Below, in pieces: positions 43,043 to 52,454 of a stretch of DNA of 64,000 nucleotides. The stretch lies in assembly GCA_903848465.1 (NCBI GenBank), contig CAINGK010000173.1:1-64000 (forward strand). The letters run 5' to 3'. Made by a program: the position numbers and the translations under genes. Each line of letters starts with the position of its first letter. Position 1 is the first letter of the stretch. This stretch comes from an uncultured Verrucomicrobiota bacterium (GTDB lineage: Bacteria; Verrucomicrobiota; Verrucomicrobiia; Verrucomicrobiales; Verrucomicrobiaceae). The notes beneath the pieces were generated by a model, which ran no database searches, was not told the origin of the DNA, and was given only the letters and a program-made list of their open reading frames with translations.

Positions 43043-44181
43043 AGCGCGGCGGGTTTGATCCTGGCTGCCTCGGGTTGCTCGAGCAAGCGGTCCAGCAGCA
43101 TGATGAAACGCTCTTCCGGAAAGGTCCAGTCGCCGCGCGAAGGGGCGGGTTCGTTGGACAAGAAGGTGAGAGCTTCATTGCCGCAGATGCGTGCTATTTG
43201 GGTGCCGTGCGCCGAGGTGTAAACCGGATTTCCAATCGGGCCGGGAGTGAGCATCACGAGCAGGCTGGACTGGCAGAACAGCACATTGCAGATGCCTTGG
43301 CCGATGGGACCCATGACAAGCGGCGCAGCGCGGAACATGCCGATTTGATCTGGCAGTGAATGCTCGCCGAGGCGAATAACATCGACGGGACCGATTTTGC
43401 TGCGGAGGATTTCAACGATGCGCTCCTCGTTGATCAACTGCTTGTCCGGCGCATCCCGTCGCGTGATGAAGATGGGGCGGCCTGGACCGTTGGCGACGGG
43501 GTAGCTCGCGGCGCAGCTAGAGAGTTCGTTGTAAAACGGCGGCGGGCAGAGCGAGGACTTACCGTAGAGGTTCGGGACAAAGATCAGGTCATCCACCTGC
43601 ATGGTGCCGCGTGTGCCTTCGATCAATTTTGAAGGATCAAGCCCTGCCCAGGTGATGTAGCGCGCCTGCCAGCGCGCATGACCCGGGGCGACGAGGATGC
43701 GGTAGTCCGGCAGCGCACGCAGGTAGTCCCGTGCTGCCATGAGACGTGGCAGATGCTGGAGCATGAAGTGGCCGCGGTTTTCATGGTTGCGGCCTGTGAG
43801 ATGGAAGACGGGGCCTTTAATCCGGGTTGCACCAAGCTTCAGCGGCCGTGAGATCTTTAGCTTCGCCAAATTGTAGGGCCGGACCCATGGCTCAAAGAGG
43901 CTGCCGTCCTGCAGGAAGACCTGTCCCTGATCACCGGTGAGCCACACATCGCGGAGCCGGAAGAGTTCGGCAGCAGGCCAGTCGAAGGCATAGTTGGCGT
44001 GTTCGGGGCCGCAGACACGGGTTTCGAGTAGATTGGTGTCGCTACGCGTGCCGGATGCCAGCAGGGTACTGCGTTCCTGTAGGCCTGCGGCGTGATCCGC
44101 CGTCGAGACACGCAGAGGTAGCTTGCAGAGCCGGAGAAGGAGATTGTAAGCATCCAGAATGCTGCGGAAGGGGGACTTCAT
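43039..44181 (-). CDS. Glycosyltransferase family 61-like (DUF563)
   Basis: A 380-residue protein with PVFHLTGRNHENRGHFMLQH, then LPDYRILVAPGHARWQARYI, PIFITRRDAPDKQLINEERI and VMGPIGQGICNVLFCQSSLL. This order, ending in a G-X-G-X-G-N region and a small-residue stretch, is that of GT61. GT61 enzymes in bacteria transfer sugars during polysaccharide synthesis. It starts the minus-strand run 44181-35814. A 364-base gap separates it from the pyruvyltransferase gene. Confidence 0.8.
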   Translation of the reverse strand: MKSPFRSILDAYNLLLRLCKLPLRVSTADHAAGLQERSTLLASGTRSDTNLLETRVCGPEHANYAFDWPAAELFRLRDVWLTGDQGQVFLQDGSLFEPWVRPYNLAKLKISRPLKLGATRIKGPVFHLTGRNHENRGHFMLQHLPRLMAARDYLRALPDYRILVAPGHARWQARYITWAGLDPSKLIEGTRGTMQVDDLIFVPNLYGKSSLCPPPFYNELSSCAASYPVANGPGRPIFITRRDAPDKQLINEERIVEILRSKIGPVDVIRLGEHSLPDQIGMFRAAPLVMGPIGQGICNVLFCQSSLLVMLTPGPIGNPVYTSAHGTQIARICGNEALTFLSNEPAPSRGDWTFPEERFIMLLDRLLEQPEAARIKPAAL

Positions 44182-44545
44182 GCGTGAGCTGAAGCGCCTC
44201 TAATCTTCGATTACAGCAAGTGCAAATCAAATGTCCTGAGCCGACTGCGGCCTGCAAATCCATAGCATGGTATGAGCGCTGCGGGAAAGCAACGCACAGG
44301 CTCATCATCACATAAAATTCAATCGCGGTCGCATGCAGGATGAGGGGGCAAATCTGTGTGGCAAGCCCTCGTGTCAACATGGGCGCTTCATTGAAGTAGT
44401 GCTCAACATTACAGTAGGAATTATGCCCATTAAAGACAGGCGCTAGCAGAAGGGAAAACGGGCGCTTTTGGTGAAACGTTTTTCAGCCTGAGCGGTTGTT
44501 GCCGACCCACACCCCCCACCTTCACAACCTTTCTTTTTCACGATC
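44182..44545. other. 364-base divergent intergenic region
   Basis: No gene is apparent. It separates the GT61 gene from the plus-strand pyruvyltransferase gene and must hold the promoters of both. On the plus strand TTGAAG (44391-44396) and TAGGAA (44415-44420), 18 bases apart, form a possible weak promoter. No operator palindrome or riboswitch stood out. Confidence 0.4.
44391..44420 (+). promoter_or_regulatory. Weak candidate promoter of the pyruvyltransferase gene
   Basis: TTGAAG and TAGGAA with an 18-base spacer partly match the sigma-70 -35/-10 pair. It is the best match I found in the gap, but is far from consensus and lies 126 bases before the start. Confidence 0.2.
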
Positions 44546-45625
44546 ATGCTTGTTCACCATTATGTTCCTTTTTCCAGCAATGTCGGCGACCTGTTTGTGC
44601 GCGACGGTATCCATCAGCGAATGCGCGAAGTTTTTCCAAATGTGCGCATCGTCGAGCTGCCAGCCAACGACCCGCACCGCAGGTCCGGTGTGACTGTTGG
44701 GCTGCAAGGGGCCAATTTGGAGTGCACGAATGCGGAGGCAGATCTTGTCATCGTCGGCGGCAGCAACATGTACGACGGTTCGGACTGGCGTTTCAAAACC
44801 AGCGTGGACGCCATCAAGGAGCTGATGCCGCCGCTGGCCTTCATTGGTCTGGGGGTGGGTTCCATCCGTGGCGATAAGGCGCATCTGCTTTCCGAGCGTT
44901 CGCGGCAGGAGATTCAAGTGTCGCACCGCAAGGCCATCGCCGTGGCTGTGCGTGATGTGGACACCGTGGACTTCCTCGCGGGGCTTGGGATCAACTCCAC
45001 CTTGATCGGATGCCCGGCCACTTTCATAGGCCAGCAGCCGCTGAAGCCAGCGGCTCCGCAGCGGGTGCTGGTCAGCGCCCCGCCGGAGCGTTTTATGCCC
45101 AAGCTTGGGCACAAGGGGTATCTTGCGGGAAAAATCATGGAGACCGCATTCAAGCAGGTGCTGAGCACACTGAAGGCCTCAGGCACCAGCTTTGATGTCG
45201 TGGCGCATGATGGTCAGGATATGCCGTATCTGCCGCAGTTTTTGGAGCCATTTGGAAAAAAGCCGCTTTATTACGGAATGGAGACGATGAGTTATCTGGA
45301 CCTTTTTCGAGCAGCCGATCTGGTGGTGTGCTACCGGCTGCACATGGCCATCACCTGCCACGGCCTGGGAGTGCCGTTTCTGCTGGTGAATTTTGATAAG
45401 AGGACTGCCGCGTTTCGCAACACCTTCGAGGCGCAGGACGTCACTTTCGATGCCTTTGGTCTGCGGGATCAACGGCGTCTGTCCGCCACCGTGCGGGCTC
45501 TGGTGAATCCGAACGCCGTCCTGCAAGCTGCATGGGGGAGGGCGGCGCGGCGTCGCGATGATCTCCGGGAGGTTACGCAAAAATTCTATGCCGAACTGGC
45601 CACCATGGTGCCATCCTACCGCTGA
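44546..45625 (+). CDS. Polysaccharide pyruvyl transferase family protein
   Basis: A 359-residue protein with FSSNVGDLFVRDGIHQRM at the start, LVIVGGSNMYDGSDW, FIGLGVGSIRGDKAHLLSER and VVCYRLHMAITCHGLGVPFL, which is the R-X-H-X...C-G-like signature of PS_pyruv_trans (CsaB/WcaK). These enzymes add a pyruvate ketal to a sugar of a surface polysaccharide, using PEP. It heads a short plus-strand pair with the GT4 gene three bases later. Confidence 0.85.
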   Translation: MLVHHYVPFSSNVGDLFVRDGIHQRMREVFPNVRIVELPANDPHRRSGVTVGLQGANLECTNAEADLVIVGGSNMYDGSDWRFKTSVDAIKELMPPLAFIGLGVGSIRGDKAHLLSERSRQEIQVSHRKAIAVAVRDVDTVDFLAGLGINSTLIGCPATFIGQQPLKPAAPQRVLVSAPPERFMPKLGHKGYLAGKIMETAFKQVLSTLKASGTSFDVVAHDGQDMPYLPQFLEPFGKKPLYYGMETMSYLDLFRAADLVVCYRLHMAITCHGLGVPFLLVNFDKRTAAFRNTFEAQDVTFDAFGLRDQRRLSATVRALVNPNAVLQAAWGRAARRRDDLREVTQKFYAELATMVPSYR

Positions 45626-45628
45626 GAC

Positions 45629-46723
45629 ATGAAGGTATTGCATTTGTTCATCAGCATGCCGGTGGGGGGCGCAGAGGATCTGGTGCTCTCCATGGTGCGG
45701 CATCCCATGGTGGGGTTTCAGGCTGAAGTGGTCTGCCTCAAAGAGCTGGGCGTGAGCGGGGAGGAGGCACGGAACGAAGGACTGCCCGTCCATTTGCTGC
45801 CACTGGTGCGCAGCAAGCGCTTCCACCCGCTGGCTCTGCTGCGGCTGGCACGTTGGATGAAAGAGCAGCGTTTTGACGTGGTCCACTCGCATGTCTATAA
45901 CGCGCACGTCTATGCCGTGCTGGCGGCGCGGTTGGCGGGACTGCCGGTGGTGATGCATCATCACAAGACCTTCAACCGTGAGCGGCGCAGACGCTGGCTC
46001 ACGCTGCGGCTGCTGGCCAAACTAACGGCGGCACAGATCACCCTGTCCGAGCAGACACGGGAGGACATTATCGCCGCCTTGAAGGTGCCGCGTGCAGCCA
46101 CCCATGTGATGACCAACACGGTGGACACAAGGACGTTTTACCCGGCACGCAATCGTGCATCTCTGGGGCTGGATGAGCAGGCGTTGATCGCCGGCGGTAT
46201 TGCATCACTTTCCACGCAGAAGAATCATTCGGCCACCGTGCGCATGATGACCGGGCTGAAACAACGCCTGCCTACAGCGCAGGGGATCATTTTTGGCGAG
46301 GGTATGATGCGTCCTACCTTGGAGGCAGAAATCGCTGCCGCAGGTGTGGGCGATGTGCTGCGACTGGCCGGCAACAAACGTCCCATCGCTCCGTGGCTGC
46401 AATCACTCGATGCGCTGCTGCTGCCTTCCACCTGGGAAGGGCAGCCGATGGTACTGCTGCAAGGCATGGCCTGCGGCGTGCCCATCGTGGCCAGCCGGAT
46501 CGAGGGCAATATCGCGGCGCTGGGTGCGGATCATCCCGGCCTGTTCAATCTTGAAGACGACGCCGATTATCTGGACAAAACGCAACGCTGTCTGACGGAC
46601 CCTGATTTCCGCAGTCGGCTGCTATCCTACCAGAATGATCAGTGGGCGCGGCAGCCCCGCATGGAGGATTACATCCAGGGCTTGTTGCGGATCTATGAGG
46701 GGCTGGTTCCGGCCTCGCGCTGA
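45629..46723 (+). CDS. Glycosyltransferase, GT4 family
   Basis: A 364-residue GT-B enzyme with KVLHLFISMPVGGAEDLVLS at the start, VVHSHVYNAHVYAVLAARLA and the donor-site stretch LLLPSTWEGQPMVLLQGMAC. This is the usual GT4 layout. It follows the pyruvyltransferase gene at three bases. Its last 31 bases overlap the 3' end of the convergent methyltransferase gene. Confidence 0.9.
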   Translation: MKVLHLFISMPVGGAEDLVLSMVRHPMVGFQAEVVCLKELGVSGEEARNEGLPVHLLPLVRSKRFHPLALLRLARWMKEQRFDVVHSHVYNAHVYAVLAARLAGLPVVMHHHKTFNRERRRRWLTLRLLAKLTAAQITLSEQTREDIIAALKVPRAATHVMTNTVDTRTFYPARNRASLGLDEQALIAGGIASLSTQKNHSATVRMMTGLKQRLPTAQGIIFGEGMMRPTLEAEIAAAGVGDVLRLAGNKRPIAPWLQSLDALLLPSTWEGQPMVLLQGMACGVPIVASRIEGNIAALGADHPGLFNLEDDADYLDKTQRCLTDPDFRSRLLSYQNDQWARQPRMEDYIQGLLRIYEGLVPASR

Positions 46724-47352
46724 CGGCCGCATGCGACCAAGCACTCCAGGCCATTGAGCGCATAAGTCTCCCGCTGAAATTCCCATTGGCCATTGCAAGC
46801 CTGAAGAAGTGACTCAAGCTGGGCCTGCGTGCGCATGAAGCGGCCACGGTCCAGCTTGCGGGTGATCCAAGCGAGCGGACGCAGCAAGGCGTAGCGCGGC
46901 AATACCGCATCAATGACCACCACATGCCCCTGCGGACCACTCACACGCAGCATTTCACGCACCGCACCCTGCAGTACATCATCTGGCAGGTGATGTAGCA
47001 GGCCGCTGTTCCAGACAGTGCGGAAGGTGGCGTCGGGAAAGGGGAGCGCATCGGCGGAACTGACGACACCACGCACGCCGGATTTTTGCAGCGCCGCGAC
47101 ATAGACCGGGGAAACATCCACACCCGTAACGCTGTCAAAACCCTGCCCGGCAAGGCGTGAAAAGGGGCCGCAGCCCACATCCAGAGCGTCGCCACTGATG
47201 CCGATTTGCTTGGCAATGCGGGCAATCATGGCGTCCAAACGAGATTCAGAACCGGGTGCGAGCAAGAGCGTGGCAAGGCGGTAAACCGGTGGCCACTCCA
47301 GCAAACGGTGAAGAGGATTTTCGCCTGCGAGGCGCTGTTCGTTGTCAGTCAT
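46693..47352 (-). CDS. Class I SAM-dependent methyltransferase (Methyltransf_11 type)
   Basis: A 219-residue protein with ALDVGCGPFSRLAGQGFDSV (motif I), VTGVDVSPVYVAAL, SADALPFPDATFRTVWNSGL and LHHLPDDVLQGAVREMLRV. It likely methylates a sugar or a lipid-linked intermediate of the cluster. ATG at 47352 overlaps the GT2 stop by four bases, and the ORF's longer start at 47433 lies within that gene. Its 3' end overlaps the convergent GT4 gene by 31 bases. Confidence 0.85.
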   Translation of the reverse strand: MTDNEQRLAGENPLHRLLEWPPVYRLATLLLAPGSESRLDAMIARIAKQIGISGDALDVGCGPFSRLAGQGFDSVTGVDVSPVYVAALQKSGVRGVVSSADALPFPDATFRTVWNSGLLHHLPDDVLQGAVREMLRVSGPQGHVVVIDAVLPRYALLRPLAWITRKLDRGRFMRTQAQLESLLQACNGQWEFQRETYALNGLECLVACGRQREAGTSPS

Positions 47353-48296
47353 GAGGGGGGAAGTTCGGTAATGCCGACACGTGATTCGACAATGTAGCGA
47401 GGGCGGCCCCGCGTCTCGTCGAAATTGCGCCAAAGGTACTCACCAAGCACGCCGAGCATGAGCAACTGAATGCCTGAGGTGACGAGCACGACGCAGATGA
47501 GTGAGGTCCAGCCTTCGACCGGTTTGAGATAAACAAAACGCAGCACAAAGAGTATGGCTGCATAGAGCAGTCCGAGCATGGCGATGGACACGCCCAGGCC
47601 GGACATGAGGCGGATGGGCGCGTAGGAGAAGCCCACGAGGGAGTCGATGACGAGCTTGATCTTTTTGGATAGCGTCCACTTGGAGCGGCCCGTGGCGCGC
47701 GACTGCTTGGTGTAAGGCACGAATTCCTGCTGGAAGCCGAGCCATTGGATGAGTGCGAGGATGGAGGTGTTGCGTTCGCGGGCCTGATTTAGGGCGTTGG
47801 CCACACAGCGGTCAAAAATGAGGAAATCGGCACCTTCCTTCGGCATTTGCGGCAGCGCAAACCAGCGCATCATCCGGTAATAAAGCCGGGAGAAGATGCG
47901 GTTGGAGAAACTGACGCCCTCTACTTTGTCGCGTGCGGCCCAGATGATGAGTCCGCCTGCTTGCCAGCGCTCCAGCAGGGCTGGAACAATCTCCGGCGGG
48001 TCTTGCAGGTCTGCTGCCAGCAGAGAGATGACATCTCCCCGTGCGTGCTCGATGCCAGCGGCGAGGGCGACATGGCTGCCAAAATTGCGTGAGAAGCGCA
48101 GCCACTTCACCCGTGGGTCACGCTCTCGGATGCCGGTCAGCAGGGCAGGGGTGCCATCTGTGGAGTGGTCATCGACGATGATAATCTCGATTTCAAAGCC
48201 GAGTGCGGGCCAGTCGATGGCGGTGATGCGTTCATGGAGCACCGGCAGGTTCTGCGCCTCATTGTAGGCGGGGATGACAAAGGAGAGCAGTTTCAT
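47349..48296 (-). CDS. Glycosyltransferase family 2, polyprenyl-phosphate type (GtrB/DPM1-like)
   Basis: A 315-residue GT2 enzyme with SFVIPAYNEAQNLPVLHER, IIIVDDHSTDGTPALL (first metal motif), LLAADLQDPPEIVPALLERW (DXD region) and two C-terminal membrane helices (MLGLLYAAILFVLRFVYL and IQLLMLGVLGEYLW). This is the layout of enzymes that load a sugar onto undecaprenyl phosphate. It could supply the membrane GT-C protein at 53609. ATG at 48296 overlaps the acyltransferase stop by four bases. Confidence 0.9.
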   Translation of the reverse strand: MKLLSFVIPAYNEAQNLPVLHERITAIDWPALGFEIEIIIVDDHSTDGTPALLTGIRERDPRVKWLRFSRNFGSHVALAAGIEHARGDVISLLAADLQDPPEIVPALLERWQAGGLIIWAARDKVEGVSFSNRIFSRLYYRMMRWFALPQMPKEGADFLIFDRCVANALNQARERNTSILALIQWLGFQQEFVPYTKQSRATGRSKWTLSKKIKLVIDSLVGFSYAPIRLMSGLGVSIAMLGLLYAAILFVLRFVYLKPVEGWTSLICVVLVTSGIQLLMLGVLGEYLWRNFDETRGRPRYIVESRVGITELPPS

Positions 48297-48949
48297 GCGG
48301 ATGCTTCGAAAGGACGTGCTGGTGAGCCGAGAACGGTGATGCCTGGTGCGACGTCGCGGGTGACGACGGCGGCCATGGCCACCAGAGCGCCAGCGCCGAT
48401 GACGGTATTTTCCCGGATGCTGCTGTTGCTGCCGAGATAGGCACCACGGCGGACGATGCAGCGCCCAGACACACACACACCACTGGCGATGGTGCTGTAA
48501 TCCTCCACCACCGTGTCATGGGAAATGACGCTGTTTGGCAGCACCATGACGTGGTCCCCGAGCACCGCGTCAGCACAGACGCTGACATTGGCCAGCAGCA
48601 CGGTGCCGCGCCCGACTTTGGCGGAGGGAGACACGAAGGCGCGCGGATGCACCACAGTCATCCAGCGGTCATGTGGCACACCCGTCTTGGTGATGAGCGT
48701 GGGTTTCAAATGGCGGCTGCCGGAGGTGCCGATGCCGTTGACGAACAGACAGTCAGGGTAACGTGCCGCGTCCGCCAGCCCGCCTAACACCGGATGGTCG
48801 CCGACTTTGCTGCCATGCGTGGAGGTGTCATCGTCCAAAAAACCGTGAACCGCCAGCGGCTTGCCTGCTGCGGCGAGGCAGGAGATCGTATCGGCGATGT
48901 CCATGCCCATGCCCCGAGCGCCAAGGATGATGATGCGTGCTGGAGTCAT
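48293..48949 (-). CDS. Sugar O/N-acyltransferase, NeuD/PglD family
   Basis: A 218-residue protein with an N-terminal nucleotide-like domain (RIIILGARGMGMDIADTIS) and a C-terminal left-handed beta-helix of hexapeptide repeats (VGRGTVLLANVSVCADAVLG, IRRGAYLG-like turns). The His in AFVSPSAK-like context is not conserved in the usual position. NeuD/PglD enzymes acetylate amino or hydroxyl groups of sialic-type or bacillosamine sugars using acetyl-CoA. Which sugar it acts on is not known. It overlaps both neighbours by four bases. Confidence 0.82.
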   Translation of the reverse strand: MTPARIIILGARGMGMDIADTISCLAAAGKPLAVHGFLDDDTSTHGSKVGDHPVLGGLADAARYPDCLFVNGIGTSGSRHLKPTLITKTGVPHDRWMTVVHPRAFVSPSAKVGRGTVLLANVSVCADAVLGDHVMVLPNSVISHDTVVEDYSTIASGVCVSGRCIVRRGAYLGSNSSIRENTVIGAGALVAMAAVVTRDVAPGITVLGSPARPFEASA

Positions 48950-49899
48950 GTGGGACCGATAAATGCCGCTGAGGTTTGTTCAAGCGGCGGCATCATTTTT
49001 CTGAGCCCAGCCCGCAGCCGCATTGCAGGCCGCCAGCCAAGCAAGCGCCGCGCCCGGCGGCAGTCCCCGGCGTGATTCAGGGAAGGGCTTGCTGCGCTGG
49101 TGTGCAGCGTAACCGGTTTGCCCAGCATACGTCCCGTGAGACGCAGAAAATCAGCGAAACGCAGCGTGTCAGGACCGGCCAAGTGAAACACGCCGGTGGC
49201 ATCGGCCTTAGCGGCCAGCGCCAAGCCGCGTGCGAGGTCGTCGATCCAGATGGGATTGATCAAAATGCCGCCATCACGTTCGAGCGTGATCTCACGCCCT
49301 GCGGCGACAGCGGCGATCATGCGGTTGATGAGAAAGTCGTCACCGCCGGGACCGAACGGGTGATAGACACGCACGATGGCGGTGGACAGCAGCGCGGCAC
49401 AACTGCGCGTCAGCAGTTCCGAGCTCGCCTTGGCCGCACTGTAAAAGCTGGTGGCGGAATAATCGTTGTCCGTTTCCTGCGCGATGCCACCCGGTGGGGA
49501 GACCACATCTCCGGTGGAGACGAAGACAAAGCGCCGCACCTTGTGGCGGACGGCCTTTTCCAGCAGCCTGCTGGTGGCCAACACCCCGCTTTCGACCTGA
49601 CGCTGCAGCTCCGAGATGTCCCGGCTTTGGACACGCGGATTGGCTAGATGAATGACGCAGTCCAGCTTGTTCCAATCACAGTCGGGTACGCCGCCGTCTT
49701 CAGCACGCCAGGTTTTCCAGCCTACGCCGTTGCGTTTGCGTCTGGGAGTCTGAGAAGTTGCGATGACATCCCAGCCGCTGGCGCAGAGAATCGGCAGCAG
49801 CGCGGAACCAATGAAGCCGCCACCGCCGGTGACGAGACAGACGGGTTTCGGCTTCTGACTCAGGCCTTCCAATTGAAGTCTGGAATTTCGGCGAGGCAT
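48946..49899 (-). CDS. NAD-dependent epimerase/dehydratase
   Basis: A 317-residue extended SDR with VCLVTGGGGFIGSALLPILC, FVFVSTGDVVSPPGGIAQE, Tyr-X3-Lys in SFYSAAKASSELLTR and VRVYHPFGPGGDDFL. It has an elongated N-terminus, and its start at 49899 overlaps the upstream epimerase gene by 40 bases. The C-terminal part (GDCRRARRLLGWRPAMRLRA) is typical of sugar epimerases. The substrate is not known. The overlap is unusually long, so the true start may be a few codons further in. Confidence 0.8.
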   Translation of the reverse strand: MPRRNSRLQLEGLSQKPKPVCLVTGGGGFIGSALLPILCASGWDVIATSQTPRRKRNGVGWKTWRAEDGGVPDCDWNKLDCVIHLANPRVQSRDISELQRQVESGVLATSRLLEKAVRHKVRRFVFVSTGDVVSPPGGIAQETDNDYSATSFYSAAKASSELLTRSCAALLSTAIVRVYHPFGPGGDDFLINRMIAAVAAGREITLERDGGILINPIWIDDLARGLALAAKADATGVFHLAGPDTLRFADFLRLTGRMLGKPVTLHTSAASPSLNHAGDCRRARRLLGWRPAMRLRAGLRKMMPPLEQTSAAFIGPT

Positions 49900-50861
49900 C
49901 CGGGGTGCTTTTCGAGATACGATTTGAAGTACTCAAACGTGAGGCGCACGCCTTCGGTCAGCGACACACGCGGCTTGAAGTCCAGGGCGGCGCGCAGACG
50001 GTCAACCTTCACCCAGAGGCGTGGCACATCGGCAGGGCGATCACCTTCATAGATCGGCTTCAGGTCGGGACGTCCCACCGCTGCCATCACGGCACCTGCG
50101 AGATCATTGAGCGTGGTCTCTTCGCCGTAGCCGAGATTAACGAGTTGGCCGTCGAGTTTTTCGCATTGGGCGATCCGCCAGAACATCTCCACACAGTCGC
50201 GCACATAGAGGAAGTCACGGGTGTTGGTGCCGTCGCCAAAGATGACTGGCCTCTGGCCATGCAGCGCGCGCAGAATGAAGCGCGGGATGACCTCGCCTGC
50301 ATCAGCTTCAAAGTGGGAGCGGGGGCCGTAGTTGTTGAAGGTGCGGATGCGTGTGGTGTTGAGCCACTTGCATTCATGAAAGGCGGCTGCGTAGTGCTCG
50401 CCTGCCAGCTTGCTGGCGCCATAGACGGTCAGCGGCCAGGTGGCGGTTTCTTCCACGATGGGGAAGTCCTTGGCGCGGCCATAGACTTCGGAGGTGGAGA
50501 CATAAACAAACTTGCCCACCTTGGCGCGCTGAGCCGCCTGCAGCATGTGATGGGTGCCGGTGGCATTGACCTGATGATTTTCATGCGGGCTGTGCAGCGA
50601 ATGGCGTACGCCCATGCAGGCCAGATGAAACACGTAGTTCACACCCTCGCAGGCCTTCTCGCAGGTATGCAGGTCCAGGATGTCACCGTGGATGACTTTG
50701 AGATTCGGATTTCCCGCCACGTCAGCCAGATTCTCGCGTTTGCCGTTGCGGAAGTTGTCCAGCACGGTCACGCGATGGCCCAGCTCCAGCAGATGCTCGA
50801 CGAGATTGGATCCAATAAAACCGGCACCGCCGGTGACGAGGATGGAGAGGGAGGAGGACAT
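49860..50861 (-). CDS. NAD-dependent epimerase/dehydratase (UDP-sugar type)
   Basis: A 333-residue extended SDR with ILVTGGAGFIGSNLVEHLLE, VYVSTSEVYGRAKDFPIVEE, catalytic Tyr-X3-Lys in TVYGASKLAGEHYA and IRTFNNYGPRSHFEADAGEV. The last stretch is typical of UDP-glucuronate decarboxylase and dTDP-glucose 4,6-dehydratase relatives, so it may also be a dehydratase. ATG at 50861 shares a base with the aminotransferase stop (TGATG). The ORF's earlier start at 50945 lies inside that gene. Confidence 0.85.
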   Translation of the reverse strand: MSSSLSILVTGGAGFIGSNLVEHLLELGHRVTVLDNFRNGKRENLADVAGNPNLKVIHGDILDLHTCEKACEGVNYVFHLACMGVRHSLHSPHENHQVNATGTHHMLQAAQRAKVGKFVYVSTSEVYGRAKDFPIVEETATWPLTVYGASKLAGEHYAAAFHECKWLNTTRIRTFNNYGPRSHFEADAGEVIPRFILRALHGQRPVIFGDGTNTRDFLYVRDCVEMFWRIAQCEKLDGQLVNLGYGEETTLNDLAGAVMAAVGRPDLKPIYEGDRPADVPRLWVKVDRLRAALDFKPRVSLTEGVRLTFEYFKSYLEKHPGCLAEIPDFNWKA

Positions 50862-51961
50862 CAAGAGAAATAGGAACGCAGCGAATCGGCGGCATAATCG
50901 ACCTGCTCGTCGGTCAGCTCGGGGTAGATCGGCAAGCTTAGGCACTGGTCTGCCACCATTTCGGCACCGGGGAAGTCGCCCTTTTTATGGCCGAGGTAGT
51001 CGAAGCATTTCTGCAAATGCACGGGAAGCGGATAATGCAGCGCACTGCCGACATCACACTTCGTTAGGTGATCACGAATCTGGTCGCGCTCAGGATGCCG
51101 GATGACATAGAGATGGTAAACGCTTTCGGCGTAGTCTGGCTCGATTGGCAGGGTCAAGGGCAGCCCCTTCAGCTTCTCGTGGTAGCGGTGGGCGATTTCG
51201 CGGCGGCGCTTCGTCCACGTGTCCAGATGTGCCAGCTTCACATTCAGCACGGCACCTTGAATGCCTTCCATGCGGTAGTTGTAGCCGATCTCGTCGTGGT
51301 AGTAGCGCTCGGTGGAGCCGTGCTCGCGCAGGGCCTTGGCACGCTTTGCGAAAGCTTCCGAGTTGGTCACCAGTGCGCCAGCTTCACCGCAAGCACCGAG
51401 GTTTTTGCCGGGATAAAAGCTGAAGCCGGACATGGCGCCAAAGGTGCCGATCTTGCGGCCTTTGTAACGTGCGCCGTGGGCCTGGGCGGCGTCTTCAATG
51501 AGGGGCAGGGAGTGCTTGCGGCAGACCTCAAGCAGCGGGTCGAGATCGCAGGGCTGGCCGTACAAATGCACCGGCATGACGGCGATGGTGCGTGACGTGA
51601 TGGCTGCCTCCACTTTGGCCGGATCAATGTTCGCAGTCAGCGGATCGACATCGACAAACACCGGAATGGCGCCCGTGTAAACAATGGCCCAACTGGTGGC
51701 CACGAAAGTCATCGGGGTGGTGATGACCTCATCTCCCGGCTTTGCATTGAGGATGCGCAGCGCGACGTGCAGCGCAGATGTGCCGCTGTTAAAGCCCACG
51801 GCATGCGAGGCATCGCAGTAGGTGGCGAAGCTTTTTTCAAACTGCGCTACGGCTGGGCCGAGACAAAAACTGCAGTCATCGAGCTGAGTGGCAATGGCAC
51901 GTTCGAGTTCGCCACGGATGGCGCTCGTTTGCATTTTGAGATCGAAATAGGGAACCTTCAT
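50861..51961 (-). CDS. DegT/DnrJ/EryC1/StrS-family aminotransferase (WbpE-like)
   Basis: A 366-residue PLP-dependent sugar aminotransferase. It has GFNSGTSALHVALRIL, MPVHLYGQPCDLDPL, IEDAAQAHGARYKGRKIGTF and the PLP lysine in FSFYPGKNLGACGEAG. The flanking genes (WbpD-like and WbpB-like) match the set that makes UDP-2,3-diacetamido-uronic acids, so 3-keto-sugar amination is likely. It overlaps the WbpD-like gene by four bases. Confidence 0.9.
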   Translation of the reverse strand: MKVPYFDLKMQTSAIRGELERAIATQLDDCSFCLGPAVAQFEKSFATYCDASHAVGFNSGTSALHVALRILNAKPGDEVITTPMTFVATSWAIVYTGAIPVFVDVDPLTANIDPAKVEAAITSRTIAVMPVHLYGQPCDLDPLLEVCRKHSLPLIEDAAQAHGARYKGRKIGTFGAMSGFSFYPGKNLGACGEAGALVTNSEAFAKRAKALREHGSTERYYHDEIGYNYRMEGIQGAVLNVKLAHLDTWTKRRREIAHRYHEKLKGLPLTLPIEPDYAESVYHLYVIRHPERDQIRDHLTKCDVGSALHYPLPVHLQKCFDYLGHKKGDFPGAEMVADQCLSLPIYPELTDEQVDYAADSLRSYFS

Positions 51962-52443
51962 GTGTCGTCTTCCAGATAACGCAGGATTTTTGCTGGATTG
52001 CCTGCGGCGATGGCGCGCGCAGGGATGTTTTTGGTCACCACGCTGCCAGCGCCAATAATCGCATTCTCACCAATCGTGATTCCGCACAAGATGGTGCTAT
52101 TGCTGCCAATGGAGGCGCGCTTGCCGATGATCGTGGTCTCGCAGGACCAGTCAGACCCGGACTTCAGCGTGCCGTCGGGGTTGGTGGCGCGGGGGAAGCG
52201 GTCATTGATGAACATCACGCCGTGGCCGATCATGGCCTCATCGTGAATCTCCACGCCGGAGCAGACAAACGAGTGGCTTTGCAGCTTCACGCGCTTGCCG
52301 ATCTTCACACCGCGCTGGATCTCGACGAAGGTGCCGATCATGGAATCATCACCGATTTCACAACCGTAGAGGTTGATGAAATCGTTGAGCCGGACGTTTT
52401 CGCCGAGCACCACATCTGGGGCGATTTTGCGCATGGTGGACAT
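51958..52443 (-). CDS. Hexapeptide-repeat acyltransferase (WbpD-like N-acetyltransferase)
   Basis: A 161-residue left-handed beta-helix protein with VVLGENVRLNDFINLYGCEI, IGTFVEIQRGVKIGKRVKLQ, HDEAMIGHGVMFINDRFPRA and SIGSNSTILCGITIGENAII. The GHGVMFINDRFPRA stretch is shared by WbpD/WlbB-type enzymes that acetylate a 3-amino-uronic acid. It starts 11 bases after the WbpB-like gene and is coupled to the aminotransferase gene. Confidence 0.88.
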   Translation of the reverse strand: MSTMRKIAPDVVLGENVRLNDFINLYGCEIGDDSMIGTFVEIQRGVKIGKRVKLQSHSFVCSGVEIHDEAMIGHGVMFINDRFPRATNPDGTLKSGSDWSCETTIIGKRASIGSNSTILCGITIGENAIIGAGSVVTKNIPARAIAAGNPAKILRYLEDDT

Positions 52444-52454
52444 AAAGAAGAGCG

